NCBI RefSeq assembly: GCF_002157895.1 | Contig: NZ_CP021377.1 | Location: 992,001-1,056,000, forward strand | Reading direction: 5' to 3' | Length of the DNA: 64,000 nucleotides | Source of the DNA: Oceanisphaera profunda | GTDB taxonomy: Bacteria > Pseudomonadota > Gammaproteobacteria > Enterobacterales > Aeromonadaceae | Shown: in pieces, positions 9,640 through 19,054 of the stretch | Position numbering within the stretch: position 1 is the stretch's first letter | How the letters are laid out: every line of letters begins with the position of its first letter | Notes under the pieces: generated by a model | What the model saw: only the letters and a program-made list of their open reading frames with translations | Databases searched by the model: none | What the model was told of the DNA's origin: nothing | Position numbers and translations under genes: made by a program

Positions 9640-10329
9640 TTATTTCAATAAATCGAGCAGGCCTTCAATATTATCTAGCACCCAGTCGGGGTTACTGTCG
9701 GCGATATTGCGCCCGTAGTTATAACCGTACGTCACGCCCACCACGCGCATGCCGGCAGCCTTCGCGGCCAGCACGTCGTTTTCGGAGTCGCCAACCATGA
9801 TGCTGTGCTCCGGCGCAATATTAAGCGCCTGACACACATGCAGTAAAGGCGCGGGATCAGGCTTTTTTTGTGCCAAGCTGTCGCCGCCTAATACATGGGA
9901 GAAATATTCATCAAGACCTGCGCTGGCTAAAATGTCAGGAACAAAGCGATAGGGCTTATTGGTCACTAAAGCCAGCGTTTTGCCCGCAGCTTTAAGCTGG
10001 TTTAAGGTCTCGAACACGCCCGGATACAGCACGACTTTGTGCTTAGCTACGCTATCATAAGCCGCATCAAAGCTCGCACGGGCCGTTTGTTGCTCATGCT
10101 CACTCGGTGTGTGGCCAAGGGCGTCAGTCAGCGCGCGCTCCACTAGCTTATCAGCACCATTACCCACCCAGTGCTGCACCGCCTGCTTTGGGGCTTGAGC
10201 AAAGCCAAGTTCTACCAGCATCAAGTTTACCGCCTGCCAGAGCTGCGGCAGGCTGTCGATCAAGGTGCCGTCTAAATCAAACTGCACCAGCTGGATCTTA
10301 CTCAGCTTATTTACATCATTACTTAGCAT
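9640..10329 (-). CDS. gph: Phosphoglycolate phosphatase
   Basis: HAD-superfamily hydrolase that removes phosphate from 2-phosphoglycolate, a product of oxidative DNA end repair. Motif [13 protein letters not shown] near residue 14, motif II in [10 protein letters not shown], motif III and IV in KPDPAPLLH and [17 protein letters not shown]. About 229 residues, normal. I choose the ATG at 10329 ([13 protein letters not shown]), which overlaps the rpe stop by 11 bp, showing translational coupling; the frame to 10347 would reach further into rpe. Confidence 0.93.
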   Translation of the reverse strand: MLSNDVNKLSKIQLVQFDLDGTLIDSLPQLWQAVNLMLVELGFAQAPKQAVQHWVGNGADKLVERALTDALGHTPSEHEQQTARASFDAAYDSVAKHKVVLYPGVFETLNQLKAAGKTLALVTNKPYRFVPDILASAGLDEYFSHVLGGDSLAQKKPDPAPLLHVCQALNIAPEHSIMVGDSENDVLAAKAAGMRVVGVTYGYNYGRNIADSNPDWVLDNIEGLLDLLK

Positions 10330-10996
10330 TGACGTGGGCCAACTCACGACGCATTTGATCGATCACCGCTTTATAGTCGGGCTGACTAAAAATAGCCGAG
10401 CCGGCTACAAACATATCGGCGCCCGCTTCGGCGATAGCACGAATGTTCTCAACTTTAACGCCACCGTCAATTTCTAGGCGAATTTGACGACCACTATCAT
10501 CAATCATGCGACGCACTTGGCGTAATTTATCGAGCGTACCGTCAATAAAGGACTGGCCGCCAAAGCCTGGATTGACCGACATCAGCAAAATCACGTCCAC
10601 TTTATCCATCACGTACTCTAAATAGCTCAGCGACGTGGCGGGGTTAAACACCAAGCCTGCCTGACAGCCCTGCTCTTTAATTAGGCCTAAAGTACGGTCG
10701 ATATGCTCAGAGGCTTCTGGGTGAAAGGTAATAATAGACGCGCCCGCCTTGGCAAACTGCGGCACTAGGCTGTCTACTGGTTTCACCATGAGATGCACAT
10801 CTATAGGAGCGGTAATGCCGTAATCGCGCAATGCTTGGCAGACCATGGGGCCTATGGTGAGGTTAGGCACGTAATGGTTGTCCATTACATCAAAGTGCAC
10901 CACATCGGCTCCAGCCTGGAGCACGCGGTCCACTTCTTCTCCTAAACGGGCAAAGTCAGCAGACAAGATAGAGGGGGCAATCAGGTAGTCGGTCAT
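10319..10996 (-). CDS. rpe: Ribulose-phosphate 3-epimerase
   Basis: Interconverts ribulose-5-phosphate and xylulose-5-phosphate in the pentose phosphate pathway. TIM barrel of 225 residues: [33 protein letters not shown] with metal ligands His and Asp, [31 protein letters not shown]. Start taken at 10996 ([11 protein letters not shown]), the position usual for Rpe; the frame stays open to 11188 through repeats, so the long N-terminus is false. In relatives it is directly behind dam; here 940 bp of repeats intervene, so it may have gained its own promoter. Confidence 0.95.
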   Translation of the reverse strand: MTDYLIAPSILSADFARLGEEVDRVLQAGADVVHFDVMDNHYVPNLTIGPMVCQALRDYGITAPIDVHLMVKPVDSLVPQFAKAGASIITFHPEASEHIDRTLGLIKEQGCQAGLVFNPATSLSYLEYVMDKVDVILLMSVNPGFGGQSFIDGTLDKLRQVRRMIDDSGRQIRLEIDGGVKVENIRAIAEAGADMFVAGSAIFSQPDYKAVIDQMRRELAHVNAK

Positions 10997-11936
10997 AGGG
11001 GGTTCCATAGGCACAAAAAACCGTTCAATTCTAACCCAAATCAGCACAGAGCACCAAGCGCTGCCGCTATAAGGGCAATGTTGAATGGTTAATTTTGAGT
11101 GTTTAATGAAAACGAGAGTACAGTGCCGAGCCGTTTTTCGTGCCGCTGCGCGCCACCGGCCAGCTGAAGCGGCCTCTACCAACAACACCTAACCTGTAGA
11201 GGCCGCCTTTAGCCGGCCGGTTTTGTGTAACAAAACAAGAAATTTAATCAACAGATTAATATCACACATCCGAATTGCACCTGTATATGTACGGAGTTCG
11301 ACATTTTTCGTGCCGCTGTGCGCCACCAGCCGGCTGAAGCGGCTTCTACCAACAACACCTAACCTGTAGAGGCCGCCTTTAGCCGGCCGGTTTTGTGTAA
11401 CAAAACAAGAAATTTAATCAACAGGTTAATATCACGCATCCGAATTGCATCTGTATATGTACGAAGTGCCGCTGCGCGCCGCTCTTACCCATTAAGAGCT
11501 TTTTCAGTTCTGATCACTATTTGTTGTAGGTAAAGAGAGTGAGTTCCGTGGCAAATGGGCTTTAGTCACTAAGAGCTAGAGCCAGAGCATTTTTGCCACG
11601 GAAAAAGATCTGAACTCACGGACGCAATTCACAGGCGACAAGAGCCTATTAATAGTAAGAGCTCCCCTGCTGCAGGCTTGGGTGTTTGGCTCTTACAATT
11701 AGAAATCACTTTCAGATTTGATCACTATTTTTCCGTGAGTTCCGTGAGTTCCGTGGCAGATATGGTTTTAATCTTTTAGTTAAGAGCGAGATCCTGAATC
11801 GAGTTCAGGAAGACGGTTTAAGGGCAATCGCAGATCTAAAAAGCCGCAAGGTTCGCAGCTTTGGGGCTAGCTTGGTGCTGCTCTTAAGATCACTATTTTT
11901 CCGTGTTCTTCTGTGGGTTCCGTGGCAGATATGGTT
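10997..11936. repeat. 940-bp repeat block between dam and rpe
   Basis: No gene. Contents in order: a family C scrap and a family E word (11075-11105); an inverted family A palindrome ending in CTAC at 11179; two forward family A palindromes starting at 11196 and 11366, giving a 170-bp tandem unit with spacer TTTTGTGTAACAAA ... CCGAATTGCA ... CTGTATATGTACG; a family B element at about 11590-11759 with both ends; a family D palindrome at about 11790-11820; the terminator 11838-11862; and a half family B element (11885-11930) directly before the dam stop. Confidence 0.8.
11838..11862 (-). terminator. Terminator downstream of dam
   Basis: AAAAAGCCGC, loop AAGGTTC, GC(A)GCTTT: same hairpin as at 4122 and 6402 with one mismatch, T run on the minus strand. 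If active it cuts rpe-gph-trpS off from the aroK promoter. Confidence 0.65.
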
Positions 11937-12821
11937 TTAATCTGTTGGGTCTTGGTTTAGCTTGGCGCTCGGCGCTGGTTGCTCGGCGCTGTCTGCCACA
12001 TCATGCTCGGTAAACAATGCTAACAGTTCGTCGACGCGTTTGCGGTTGTGGGCGTGTCGGCTGATGGTGCGCTTGACTGAGATCACTTGTAGATCGGCAC
12101 CACGATACAGCTCTCGGGTGAGCTCGATATCGTGATTACTCACTAATACCGGCACGCCTTTAGCGGCGGTTTCACGGGCTAAGCGTGCCAGTATGGCTTG
12201 ATCGTCTAGCGTAAAGCCGTTGGCCGCATAGGTGGTAAAGCCGGTGGTCGATAAGGGCGCATAAGGCGGGTCGCAGTAAAACACTTGATCTGCTTGTGCT
12301 TGGGCAAATACCTCGGCGTAGCCTTTGCAAACGAAAGTCGCCTTCTGGGCTTTTTCGGCAAAAAACCACAGCTCACGCTCGGGAAAATACGGCTTTTTAT
12401 AGGCACCAAAGGGCACATTAAAACCGCCACTTTTGTTATAGCGGCACAAGCCGTTATAACCGTGACGATTTAAATATAAAAACAGTAAGGCGCGGCGAAA
12501 GCGGTCTTGCTCTTGATTAAAGGCGATACGATAGTCGTAGTAAGCCGCTTTATCGTTATTGGCAGGCACAAACAAGGCTGCGGCTTCGCGGATAAACACC
12601 TCAGGCTGACTTTTCAGCAGCTCATAGAGGTGAATTAAGTCCGCGTTAATGTCGGCCAGTAAGTAAGACTCAAAGTCTGAGTTTAAGAATACCGACCCTG
12701 CCCCCATAAAGGGCTCAACCAGTTGACGACCTTCGGGCAAGCGCGCATTAATGCTTTCTACGAGGCCGTATTTCCCACCTGCCCATTTTAAGAATGCCCG
12801 AGTTTTAGTCATTGTTGTCAT
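11937..12821 (-). CDS. dam: DNA adenine methyltransferase (GATC)
   Basis: N6-adenine methylase of the alpha group acting at GATC, guiding mismatch repair, replication timing and expression. AdoMet motif LVEPFMGAGSVFLN (about residue 34), catalytic DPPY in VFYCDPPYAPLSTTG (about 185), KWAGGK at the N-terminus, SNHD near 240. The last about 22 residues (ADSAEQPAPSAKLNQDPTD) are not Dam-like: the DNA under them is a family C repeat (GCTTGGCGCTCGGCGCTGG), so a repeat has been captured as coding sequence. Start at 12821; an ATG 9 bp on (MTKTRAFLKWAGG) is equally good. Normally directly behind damX; here 593 bp of repeats lie between. Confidence 0.95.
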   Translation of the reverse strand: MTTMTKTRAFLKWAGGKYGLVESINARLPEGRQLVEPFMGAGSVFLNSDFESYLLADINADLIHLYELLKSQPEVFIREAAALFVPANNDKAAYYDYRIAFNQEQDRFRRALLFLYLNRHGYNGLCRYNKSGGFNVPFGAYKKPYFPERELWFFAEKAQKATFVCKGYAEVFAQAQADQVFYCDPPYAPLSTTGFTTYAANGFTLDDQAILARLARETAAKGVPVLVSNHDIELTRELYRGADLQVISVKRTISRHAHNRKRVDELLALFTEHDVADSAEQPAPSAKLNQDPTD

Positions 12822-13414
12822 TAAAGCCGTACCAATAAAGGGCGCGCATTGTAACCATTAGCCGCTGTGTTGGCTATGGTTGCTATCCAGCCGCCAGCGG
12901 TAATGTTGAATTTTAAATGCTTAATGTTGCCTGATTACGTATGACCATCAACCATGATGTGCGCTGTTTTGGTTTGTTCTTTTCTCGTATCCATACCCTG
13001 CTGCGATATCAATACAAGCAGGGTGCAGCAAGGCTATTGCTTTGCGGTAGAGGCCGCTTTAGCTGGCCGGTTTTACTTTGTAAAACAAGAACATACAAAC
13101 CACATCAATGTTAAACAAGGTGTGTTTTGTAGGTGCCTTTGCCAACGCCGTGCGGTTTGAAGATCTTGGTGGCGCTCCGCGCCACCGGCCAGCTAAAGCG
13201 GCCTCTACGGTGCAACGTTGTGAAATTTGGCGTGGTTGTGGGTCTTGAACGTATAGCCAGCAGAATATTCGACTTACCTCCCCGTAACCTATTGAATTCA
13301 TTGATGCTGAATTTACTGAAACATAGCTGAGCTTTGTGGGTAATCAGGTAATGTTGAGTTAATACCTTGATTAACCATTCAACATTACTCATTCAACATT
13401 GCGTGAGCGCCTAA
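12822..13414. repeat. 593-bp repeat block between damX and dam
   Basis: No credible gene; the short frames here follow the repeats. Family E word at 12901-12930; a family A inverted pair with GTAG at 13047 and CTAC ending at 13208 (GTAGAGGCCGCTTTAGCTGG and its inverse); an AT-rich double palindrome ATTAACCATTCAACATT-type at about 13347-13403 next to the damX stop. Confidence 0.75.
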
Positions 13415-14830
13415 CTACCGCACAATTTCTTTTTGCACTTGTCCGAACGGTTTAGGCCAAGGTTTAGCGGCTTGTAATTCTGACGCCAGCCCGTTAATCG
13501 CATCGCGGGCATGCTTTGCCGATACATAGTCGCCTTGGACTAAGACAAACCAAGGTTGACCGTCAATGGTACGCGGATAAACCCAAGCCGGATTAAGTTT
13601 ATGCTGACTTACCAGCGCTTCTAATACCGACTTATTGCGCCCCGCCATTAGCTGCAAAGTGTAACGCTGACCAGATTTTTGCTGCAAGCTGGCAACACTG
13701 CCTAAATTAGCTTTGGCAGCCGCATTTTGGCTGGCTGCAGGCGCTTGTGCAGCAGGCTGCACAGCAGGAGCCTGAGGCGCTGCAGGCTTAGCAGGCGCCG
13801 TTTGTGCCGTCACCGGCGCACTAGGTTCGCGTTGCATCAGCTGGTTCACCACTTCATCTTCAATCACCACCCGCTCTTTATCGCTATCATCTGGCGTTTC
13901 GGTGTCAGACGCCGCTATGGTGGGTGATTCAGGCAGTGTCGGATTCGCCCACGGCTGTACCACGGCTTCGCCATTAGCATTGGTATTGTTAAGCGTATTA
14001 TTGGCATCCGCGGTAAGCGGCTGGCCGCTATTTGGGATACCCGAAGGCAGCGCGCTAAGATCGTCTTGCGGTGACTGAGCAAGCTCAGACTTGTCTGGCC
14101 CGCCGGTTAAACTCACGATCACTATCAGTAACAGCACCACTATCAGTACCGTGAGTAATGCTTTAACAGATTTTTGCTCTAGTAGCTGACGATAGTCTTG
14201 TATATTCATCTGTGGCTCCATCATGGCGATTGCTTGGCCCGGATAATGAATATCCTGAGCGGCGTCTTGGGGGGGCTGAAATTTCAAGGCTTGCCAAAGT
14301 TGCTGTTGGTCGTCGGCCGTTAAGGGCGGCACTTCCACTTCTAGCATTTGGCTTTGCATCACCTCATCAAGCTGCTGGCGCACTTGTGCGGCCCACTCGG
14401 CAGTGCCCAATAACAGCATAAAAGGCCGCACCGCTGCCGGCAAGGTCCCGTAGAGTTGCACCAGCTCTTGCAGTTGAATATCCGTCAACCAAGCGCCGTT
14501 GTCTACCACCAGTAAGCGTTTATGTAAGCTCTGTGCTAAGAGTCGCGTCATGGAGTCCACTAACGAGTCTTGGGCGTCAAAAATAGCCCCAGGAAACCAA
14601 TGGCTGAGTAGCGCTTCGCGAAAACGAATGTGGCTATCGAGTGTTTTCGCATCCAATATTACCGGATAACTGAGGCTGGCTTGCTCGATAAATAAGTTGG
14701 CTAGATGGGTCTTACCCGCGCCCTCTGGGCCCGTAAGCAAGATAAAATCGGTTTCAAGACGGGAAAGGTGACGCAGCCGCGCGAGCAGCTGCTGCTGAGA
14801 AGAAAAAGGTAAACTTACGGTGTCGGTCAC
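13415..14830 (-). CDS. damX: Cell-division protein DamX (AAA ATPase + SPOR domain)
   Basis: Inner-membrane protein that binds denuded septal peptidoglycan. 471 residues: N-terminal AAA-type ATPase with Walker [16 protein letters not shown] (about 33-47) and a Walker B-like LLVVDNGAW; one membrane segment [17 protein letters not shown] at about 225-241; a low-complexity Pro/Ala linker ([20 protein letters not shown]); C-terminal SPOR domain ([18 protein letters not shown] ... [19 protein letters not shown]). Its start overlaps the aroB stop by 4 bp (ATGA), so the two are translationally coupled. Confidence 0.92.
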   Translation of the reverse strand: MTDTVSLPFSSQQQLLARLRHLSRLETDFILLTGPEGAGKTHLANLFIEQASLSYPVILDAKTLDSHIRFREALLSHWFPGAIFDAQDSLVDSMTRLLAQSLHKRLLVVDNGAWLTDIQLQELVQLYGTLPAAVRPFMLLLGTAEWAAQVRQQLDEVMQSQMLEVEVPPLTADDQQQLWQALKFQPPQDAAQDIHYPGQAIAMMEPQMNIQDYRQLLEQKSVKALLTVLIVVLLLIVIVSLTGGPDKSELAQSPQDDLSALPSGIPNSGQPLTADANNTLNNTNANGEAVVQPWANPTLPESPTIAASDTETPDDSDKERVVIEDEVVNQLMQREPSAPVTAQTAPAKPAAPQAPAVQPAAQAPAASQNAAAKANLGSVASLQQKSGQRYTLQLMAGRNKSVLEALVSQHKLNPAWVYPRTIDGQPWFVLVQGDYVSAKHARDAINGLASELQAAKPWPKPFGQVQKEIVR

Positions 14831-15906
14831 ACCAAGGATTCCGACACCACCAAGCCTAGCTGTTGTTCACTAACGTCACTGACCACCTGCGCACTGCCAA
14901 TACCGAGCGGTAATATCAGGCGTAATTGGCCGGCCAATACCTTTTTATCGCGCATCATGTGCGGCAAGTATTGACTTAAACCCATGGTTTCGGGCCCGGT
15001 GATCGGCAGTTTGGCAGCCAGCAATAGTTGTTTAACGCGCTCAACTTGTTGGTCTGTCATTTCGCCGCGTAAGCGCGCCGTGTAACAGGCTTGCACCATG
15101 CCCACCGCCACCGCCTCACCGTGCAACCAATTGCCATAGCCCATTTCGGCTTCAATGGCGTGGCCAAAGGTGTGCCCAAGGTTAAGCAAGGCGCGCACAC
15201 CATGCTCACGCTCGTCACGGCCCACCATGTCGGCTTTGATTTCACAGCAACGGCGAATGGCGTAACTTAAGGCGCTGGGCTCTAGCTGTTGTAAGCGCGA
15301 CACATTTTGTTCGAGCCAGCTAAAGAAGTCCGCATCCCAAATAATGCCGTACTTAATGACTTCCGCCAAACCAGCGGCAAATTCCCGTTCGGGTAAGGTT
15401 TGTAAACACAAGGTGTCTATCAGCACTAGTTGTGGTTGATAGAAGGCACCAATCATGTTTTTACCCAAGGGATGGTTAACCGCGGTCTTGCCCCCTACTG
15501 AGGAGTCAACTTGCGCCAATAACGTGGTGGGCACCTGAATAAAAGGCACGCCACGTTGGTAACAAGCTGCGGCAAAGCCGGTTAAGTCACCAATCACACC
15601 GCCACCTAAGGCAATGAGCGTGGTGTCGCGGCCATGATTACCGGCCAGCAAAGCGCCCATCACCTGATTAAAGGTGTCTAAGCTCTTAAACTGTTCGCCA
15701 TCGGGCAGCACCAAAGACTCAACTTGCAGTGGCGCTAACGCCGCCAACAAGGTGTCTAGGTATAAGGGCGCCACCACTTCGTTGGTGATGACCATGACTT
15801 TGCTGCCACTAATGGCATTACGCAACAGTTCGCCTTGAGTGAGCAAATGCTCAGCAATGAGGATGGGGTAGCTGCGCTCACCCAAACTTACGGTTAACCT
15901 TTCCAT
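14827..15906 (-). CDS. aroB: 3-dehydroquinate synthase
   Basis: Second enzyme of the shikimate pathway, converting DAHP to 3-dehydroquinate with NAD+ and a divalent metal. 359 residues. NAD-binding and active-site segments: [82 protein letters not shown]. Lies 14 bp downstream of aroK and overlaps damX by 4 bp, so aroK-aroB-damX form one tight unit. Confidence 0.96.
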   Translation of the reverse strand: MERLTVSLGERSYPILIAEHLLTQGELLRNAISGSKVMVITNEVVAPLYLDTLLAALAPLQVESLVLPDGEQFKSLDTFNQVMGALLAGNHGRDTTLIALGGGVIGDLTGFAAACYQRGVPFIQVPTTLLAQVDSSVGGKTAVNHPLGKNMIGAFYQPQLVLIDTLCLQTLPEREFAAGLAEVIKYGIIWDADFFSWLEQNVSRLQQLEPSALSYAIRRCCEIKADMVGRDEREHGVRALLNLGHTFGHAIEAEMGYGNWLHGEAVAVGMVQACYTARLRGEMTDQQVERVKQLLLAAKLPITGPETMGLSQYLPHMMRDKKVLAGQLRLILPLGIGSAQVVSDVSEQQLGLVVSESLV

Positions 15907-15920
15907 GGATCTCCTGTCCG

Positions 15921-16439
15921 TTACAGGCCGATCAGCTCGGCGATTTGATGGGCAACCAATTTGGCGCCTTGCTCGTCGGTGCGTACTACGTAGTCGGCAA
16001 TTTCTAGATATAACTCGTTACGTTCCGCAGCTAATCGGGTCAGCACGTCTTCGGGTGCTTCTTCGGTTTGCAGTAGCGGGCGACGTTTGTCTTTTTGTAC
16101 GCGAGCCAGTTGCTTCTCTACCGGTGTTTCTAAGTAGACCACAATGCCACGCGCCGACAGCCGGTTACGGCTTTCTTTGCTTTTGATGGAGCCACCGCCG
16201 GTCGCCAACACTATGCCCTGTAACTCACTCAGGTCGTTGATGACTTTTTCTTCACGATCGCGGAAGCCTTCTTCGCCTTCGACATCAAATACCCAGCTGA
16301 TATCGGCACCAGTACGGCGCTCAATCTCATGATCGGAGTCATAAAACTCCATATGCAGTTGCTGCGCTAGGTATTTACCGATGGTGCTCTTGCCCGCACC
16401 CATAGGCCCTACAAGGAAGATATTGCGTTTCTCAGCCAT
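15921..16439 (-). CDS. aroK: Shikimate kinase I
   Basis: Phosphorylates shikimate with ATP. 172 residues: P-loop [14 protein letters not shown] at about 9-22, shikimate-binding [11 protein letters not shown] and [17 protein letters not shown], lid KDKRRPLL. The start is the ATG at 16439 (MAEKRNIF); six extra residues to 16457 are not found in homologues. In related genomes pilQ lies immediately upstream; here the upstream 640 bp hold no gene, so the promoter must be in that stretch. Confidence 0.95.
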   Translation of the reverse strand: MAEKRNIFLVGPMGAGKSTIGKYLAQQLHMEFYDSDHEIERRTGADISWVFDVEGEEGFRDREEKVINDLSELQGIVLATGGGSIKSKESRNRLSARGIVVYLETPVEKQLARVQKDKRRPLLQTEEAPEDVLTRLAAERNELYLEIADYVVRTDEQGAKLVAHQIAELIGL

Positions 16440-17079
16440 GTTACACGAAATTCTCACAAACGAATGCGCCCCACGAACACCGCAGGGTCGACGATGGACC
16501 TAACCTTAACTTTCTGAAATGGGACGCCGAATTATCGCAACTGAACCGGTCGCTGGCAAGCGACAACAGCCATTAGGGATCAAAGAGGTCTTGAGTCTGT
16601 CCTCATGCCTGGCGTCTCACTTCTCGTTTTAGGTCTCTTGGCGGGCTATTTAGCCGCTGTTGTTCAAGGCATACGAATACTAAAATTCAAATACTAGGGC
16701 GCACAATACGGGGCGCGGCCCAGATAATCAACTCGCGCTTACTACATTCATGCGCCGTGAATACCGCACCGTTTTCCATAAAGCTCGGATGTAGGTGCTG
16801 TTTTAACCGCGAAATGGCGCAGCACGCCATCCTAACGCCGAGTTCATCTCATGGCATGGTTTTGCAAATTCAAAAAATGGTGGTGCTTAAGATAAGAAAA
16901 GCTGACCGGTGGCGCGCAGCGGCACCAAAAACATCACTAGGAGTACAGCTGTCATACTGAGATTTGATATTCGCCTATTAATTAAATTTCTTGTTTTGTT
17001 ACACAAAACCGGCCGGCTGAAGTCGGCCTCTACATTCGTACTGAATATGAATACTGGCGTTGCTATGGGCTCGCGCTGA
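16440..17079. other. Gap where pilQ is expected; no gene
   Basis: 640 bp between pilP and aroK without a supportable ORF and without any recognisable secretin motif on the minus strand. About 16440-16700 looks like a leader/promoter region for aroK. A GTAG/CTAC-type palindrome remnant (TTTTAACCGCGAAATGGCGC) is near 16800-16822; another family A half starts in GACCGGTGGCGCGCAGCGGC at about 16902 and ends with CCGGCTGAAGTCGGCCTCTAC at 17033, 47 bp past the pilP stop. The missing pilQ is discussed among the findings. Confidence 0.6.
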
Positions 17080-17733
17080 TTAATACAAATGTAAGGTAAT
17101 GGCCCGAGGGTGATGGCAGCCCGCGTGCTTTGCATAGCTGGGGGTAAGCGTCACAGATTGCGCTGTGATGGCCGTTATCTTGCCCAGATCCTCGCCTAAA
17201 TCAGCTGCGACTCGATTATTCACTTTAGCAACCAACCGCTGACCAAGCGAGACTGGATAAATTTCCGCATCCGCCACTTGAATCAGCGCCGAAGCGGCCC
17301 CGCTACCCTGCTGCTCGTGAAATACCGCGCGCAAAACCAAATCAGGCAGTGGCGCTAATTCACAATTAGGCAGATGCTCATTGGCCTGCAGTTCAGCGTC
17401 GGTGGCGATATTTAGACTGGTGTTGATTTCACTGGCTGGGCGATTCGCCGCTAAAGATAACGGCTCCCAGAAAAAAGGATTACGCGCCGCATGAGCTTGA
17501 TAGACAAGCACTGGGTAAGCCGTTACCGGTAAAAAAGATGGCGGCCCATTTCCTTCTTGAGTTTTGGCTTGGGCTTTAGTCTGGGTAATATAGTCGACCA
17601 TGGGCTCGGGCTCATTGCAGGCACTTAACATCAAGCCTGCAACCATCAATAGCACCCAGTTCACGTAAGGTAAGCGAGGCAATCCGCTTAAGCCGAGTGT
17701 ACGGGCCAATATTTCAACGCTATCGTGCTTCAT
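17080..17733 (-). CDS. pilP: Type IV pilus alignment-complex lipoprotein PilP (divergent)
   Basis: PilP links the PilN/PilO inner-membrane pair to the PilQ secretin. 217 residues: N-terminal membrane/lipobox segment VLLMVAGLMLSACNE (lipobox LSAC, about residues 35-39), a linker with YPVLVYQAHAARNPFFWEP (the usual PilP region before the beta domain has RNPFxP), and a C-terminal beta domain (LVLRAVFHEQQGS, ALIQVADAEIYPVSLGQRL, GKITAITAQSVTL). Longer and more diverged than typical PilP (about 175). Start overlaps the pilO stop by 4 bp. The final IAL-type strand ends LHLY without the usual acidic tail. Confidence 0.78.
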   Translation of the reverse strand: MKHDSVEILARTLGLSGLPRLPYVNWVLLMVAGLMLSACNEPEPMVDYITQTKAQAKTQEGNGPPSFLPVTAYPVLVYQAHAARNPFFWEPLSLAANRPASEINTSLNIATDAELQANEHLPNCELAPLPDLVLRAVFHEQQGSGAASALIQVADAEIYPVSLGQRLVAKVNNRVAADLGEDLGKITAITAQSVTLTPSYAKHAGCHHPRAITLHLY

Positions 17734-18365
17734 GGTGAGCCACCTTCCTCCCGATTAGCATAGACATAAGCGGTCGCTAACACGCTCATATTCAACCGCT
17801 CATGCGCCGGATTAAACTCAACGCCACTATCAGCGACGGCAGGCTTAATGGTTGCTCGACGTATCTCTAAGCTATCAATCACCACCACACGGGGCAGCGC
17901 CGATACTTCTGCCGCAAACTGGCCTAATTGGTGATAATCCCCTTGTAAATGAAGTTGCAGCGGTAACTCGGTGGCAAGGGCTAACGGACGCTCGGCCTGC
18001 CATTGAAAACCGCTGAGCACTAGACCATGAGTTTTGGCCAAGGTACTGAGATCCTTAAGCAAGGTTGCTGCTTGTCGCTGATTGGGCAGTTGTTGCATGG
18101 CGCTCGCCACTTGCTGTTCTAACTCAAGTAACTGTTGCTGATAGGCCGGTAAACTGGCAGCTAATTGCGCTTTATGATGAAAAGTACGCTTTAACTCTGC
18201 CTCTTGTTGCAGTGCTTGCTGCCATTGCACCCAGTGTTCATTCAGATAAAAATAGCCGCCGCTTAAGCACAATAGCGCCGACACCAAGCCCAGTAACAGC
18301 CACTTAGCGCTGCTCGGCCACAGCGCAACTTGCTCTAACTCCAACTCATGTAAGGTCCAGCTCAT
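17730..18365 (-). CDS. pilO: Type IV pilus inner-membrane protein PilO
   Basis: 211 residues. One membrane segment LLLGLVSALLCLSGGYFYL (about 24-42), a coiled coil (QQALQQEAELKRTFHHKAQLAASLPAYQ and ELEQQVASAMQQLPNQRQ, about 50-100) and a ferredoxin-like C-terminal domain (FQWQAERPLALATELPLQLHL, YHQLGQFAAEVSALPRVVVI). This is the standard PilO plan, a partner of PilN and PilP. Overlaps pilN by 4 bp (ATGA). Confidence 0.85.
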   Translation of the reverse strand: MSWTLHELELEQVALWPSSAKWLLLGLVSALLCLSGGYFYLNEHWVQWQQALQQEAELKRTFHHKAQLAASLPAYQQQLLELEQQVASAMQQLPNQRQAATLLKDLSTLAKTHGLVLSGFQWQAERPLALATELPLQLHLQGDYHQLGQFAAEVSALPRVVVIDSLEIRRATIKPAVADSGVEFNPAHERLNMSVLATAYVYANREEGGSP

Positions 18366-19054
18366 GACTCCTCCTCTTCGATACTAGGCACTGTAGCAAC
18401 CCCACTTGCTGACCAAGTCGGCAGAGATGGCATGGCAGGAATCGTGGCACTGGACGGTATGGATATTGGGGGCTGTATAGCTATTGGAACAGTTACAGTT
18501 TCGGGAGCCGATATAGAGAGCTGCAATGAAAACTGCTTAGTCAGGGCTTGATCGGAAATCCGAGCATCACCAGGTAAGGCTTGGGCTTGCAGTCGCGGCT
18601 TACTCAGCCAAACAGCTTGCTCTATCTGTTGTACTAACAACGACAATTGATGGTAACTCTGGGCTTGTCCTTTTAGCTCCAGCGCTTGTTGCGCTAAATG
18701 GACGCTATCTAGCCTTACACCTGCAGGCAGCCAAGTGGGCAGCTGATTAAGCAGACGCACGGCTTGGCTGCGCCTTTGTTGAAATTGCCCAATTAAGTCG
18801 CTGCGCGCGCTCAATTGTTGGCTTTGTTGGCGCACTTGCTCTATATGACGCAAAGCCTCGTCGAGCTCAGCGCTTGCCTGCTGCAGCTGAGTATTACGCA
18901 GCTGCTGGGCTAGGGCTTGTTGCTTGATTTGGTGGGTCGTCACCAAGATGGCAGCCACGGTTAACACAGATACCAAGGCCAGCTGCCCGATAAAACGCTT
19001 TTTCTGTCGTGCTTGGTGCTGCGCCCGCCAGGGCAATAAATTTATATTAGACAT
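18362..19054 (-). CDS. pilN: Type IV pilus inner-membrane protein PilN
   Basis: 230 residues. The N-terminal SNINLLPWRAQHQARQKKR is the INLLPWR motif by which PilN docks into the cytoplasmic actin-like PilM. Then one membrane segment (ALVSVLTVAAILVTT, about 26-41), a coiled coil and a periplasmic domain with LPTWLPAGVRLDSVHLAQQALELKG. The C-terminal 40 residues are rich in Pro/Ile/Ser (PIAIQPPISIPSSATIPAMP), longer than in standard PilN. Overlaps pilM by 13 bp. Confidence 0.88.
   Translation of the reverse strand: MSNINLLPWRAQHQARQKKRFIGQLALVSVLTVAAILVTTHQIKQQALAQQLRNTQLQQASAELDEALRHIEQVRQQSQQLSARSDLIGQFQQRRSQAVRLLNQLPTWLPAGVRLDSVHLAQQALELKGQAQSYHQLSLLVQQIEQAVWLSKPRLQAQALPGDARISDQALTKQFSLQLSISAPETVTVPIAIQPPISIPSSATIPAMPSLPTWSASGVATVPSIEEEES

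Noticed and set aside
13059-13392. Two ORFs between dam and damX
   Set aside because: They follow family A and E repeats, lack RBS and resemble peptides coded by the same repeats elsewhere.
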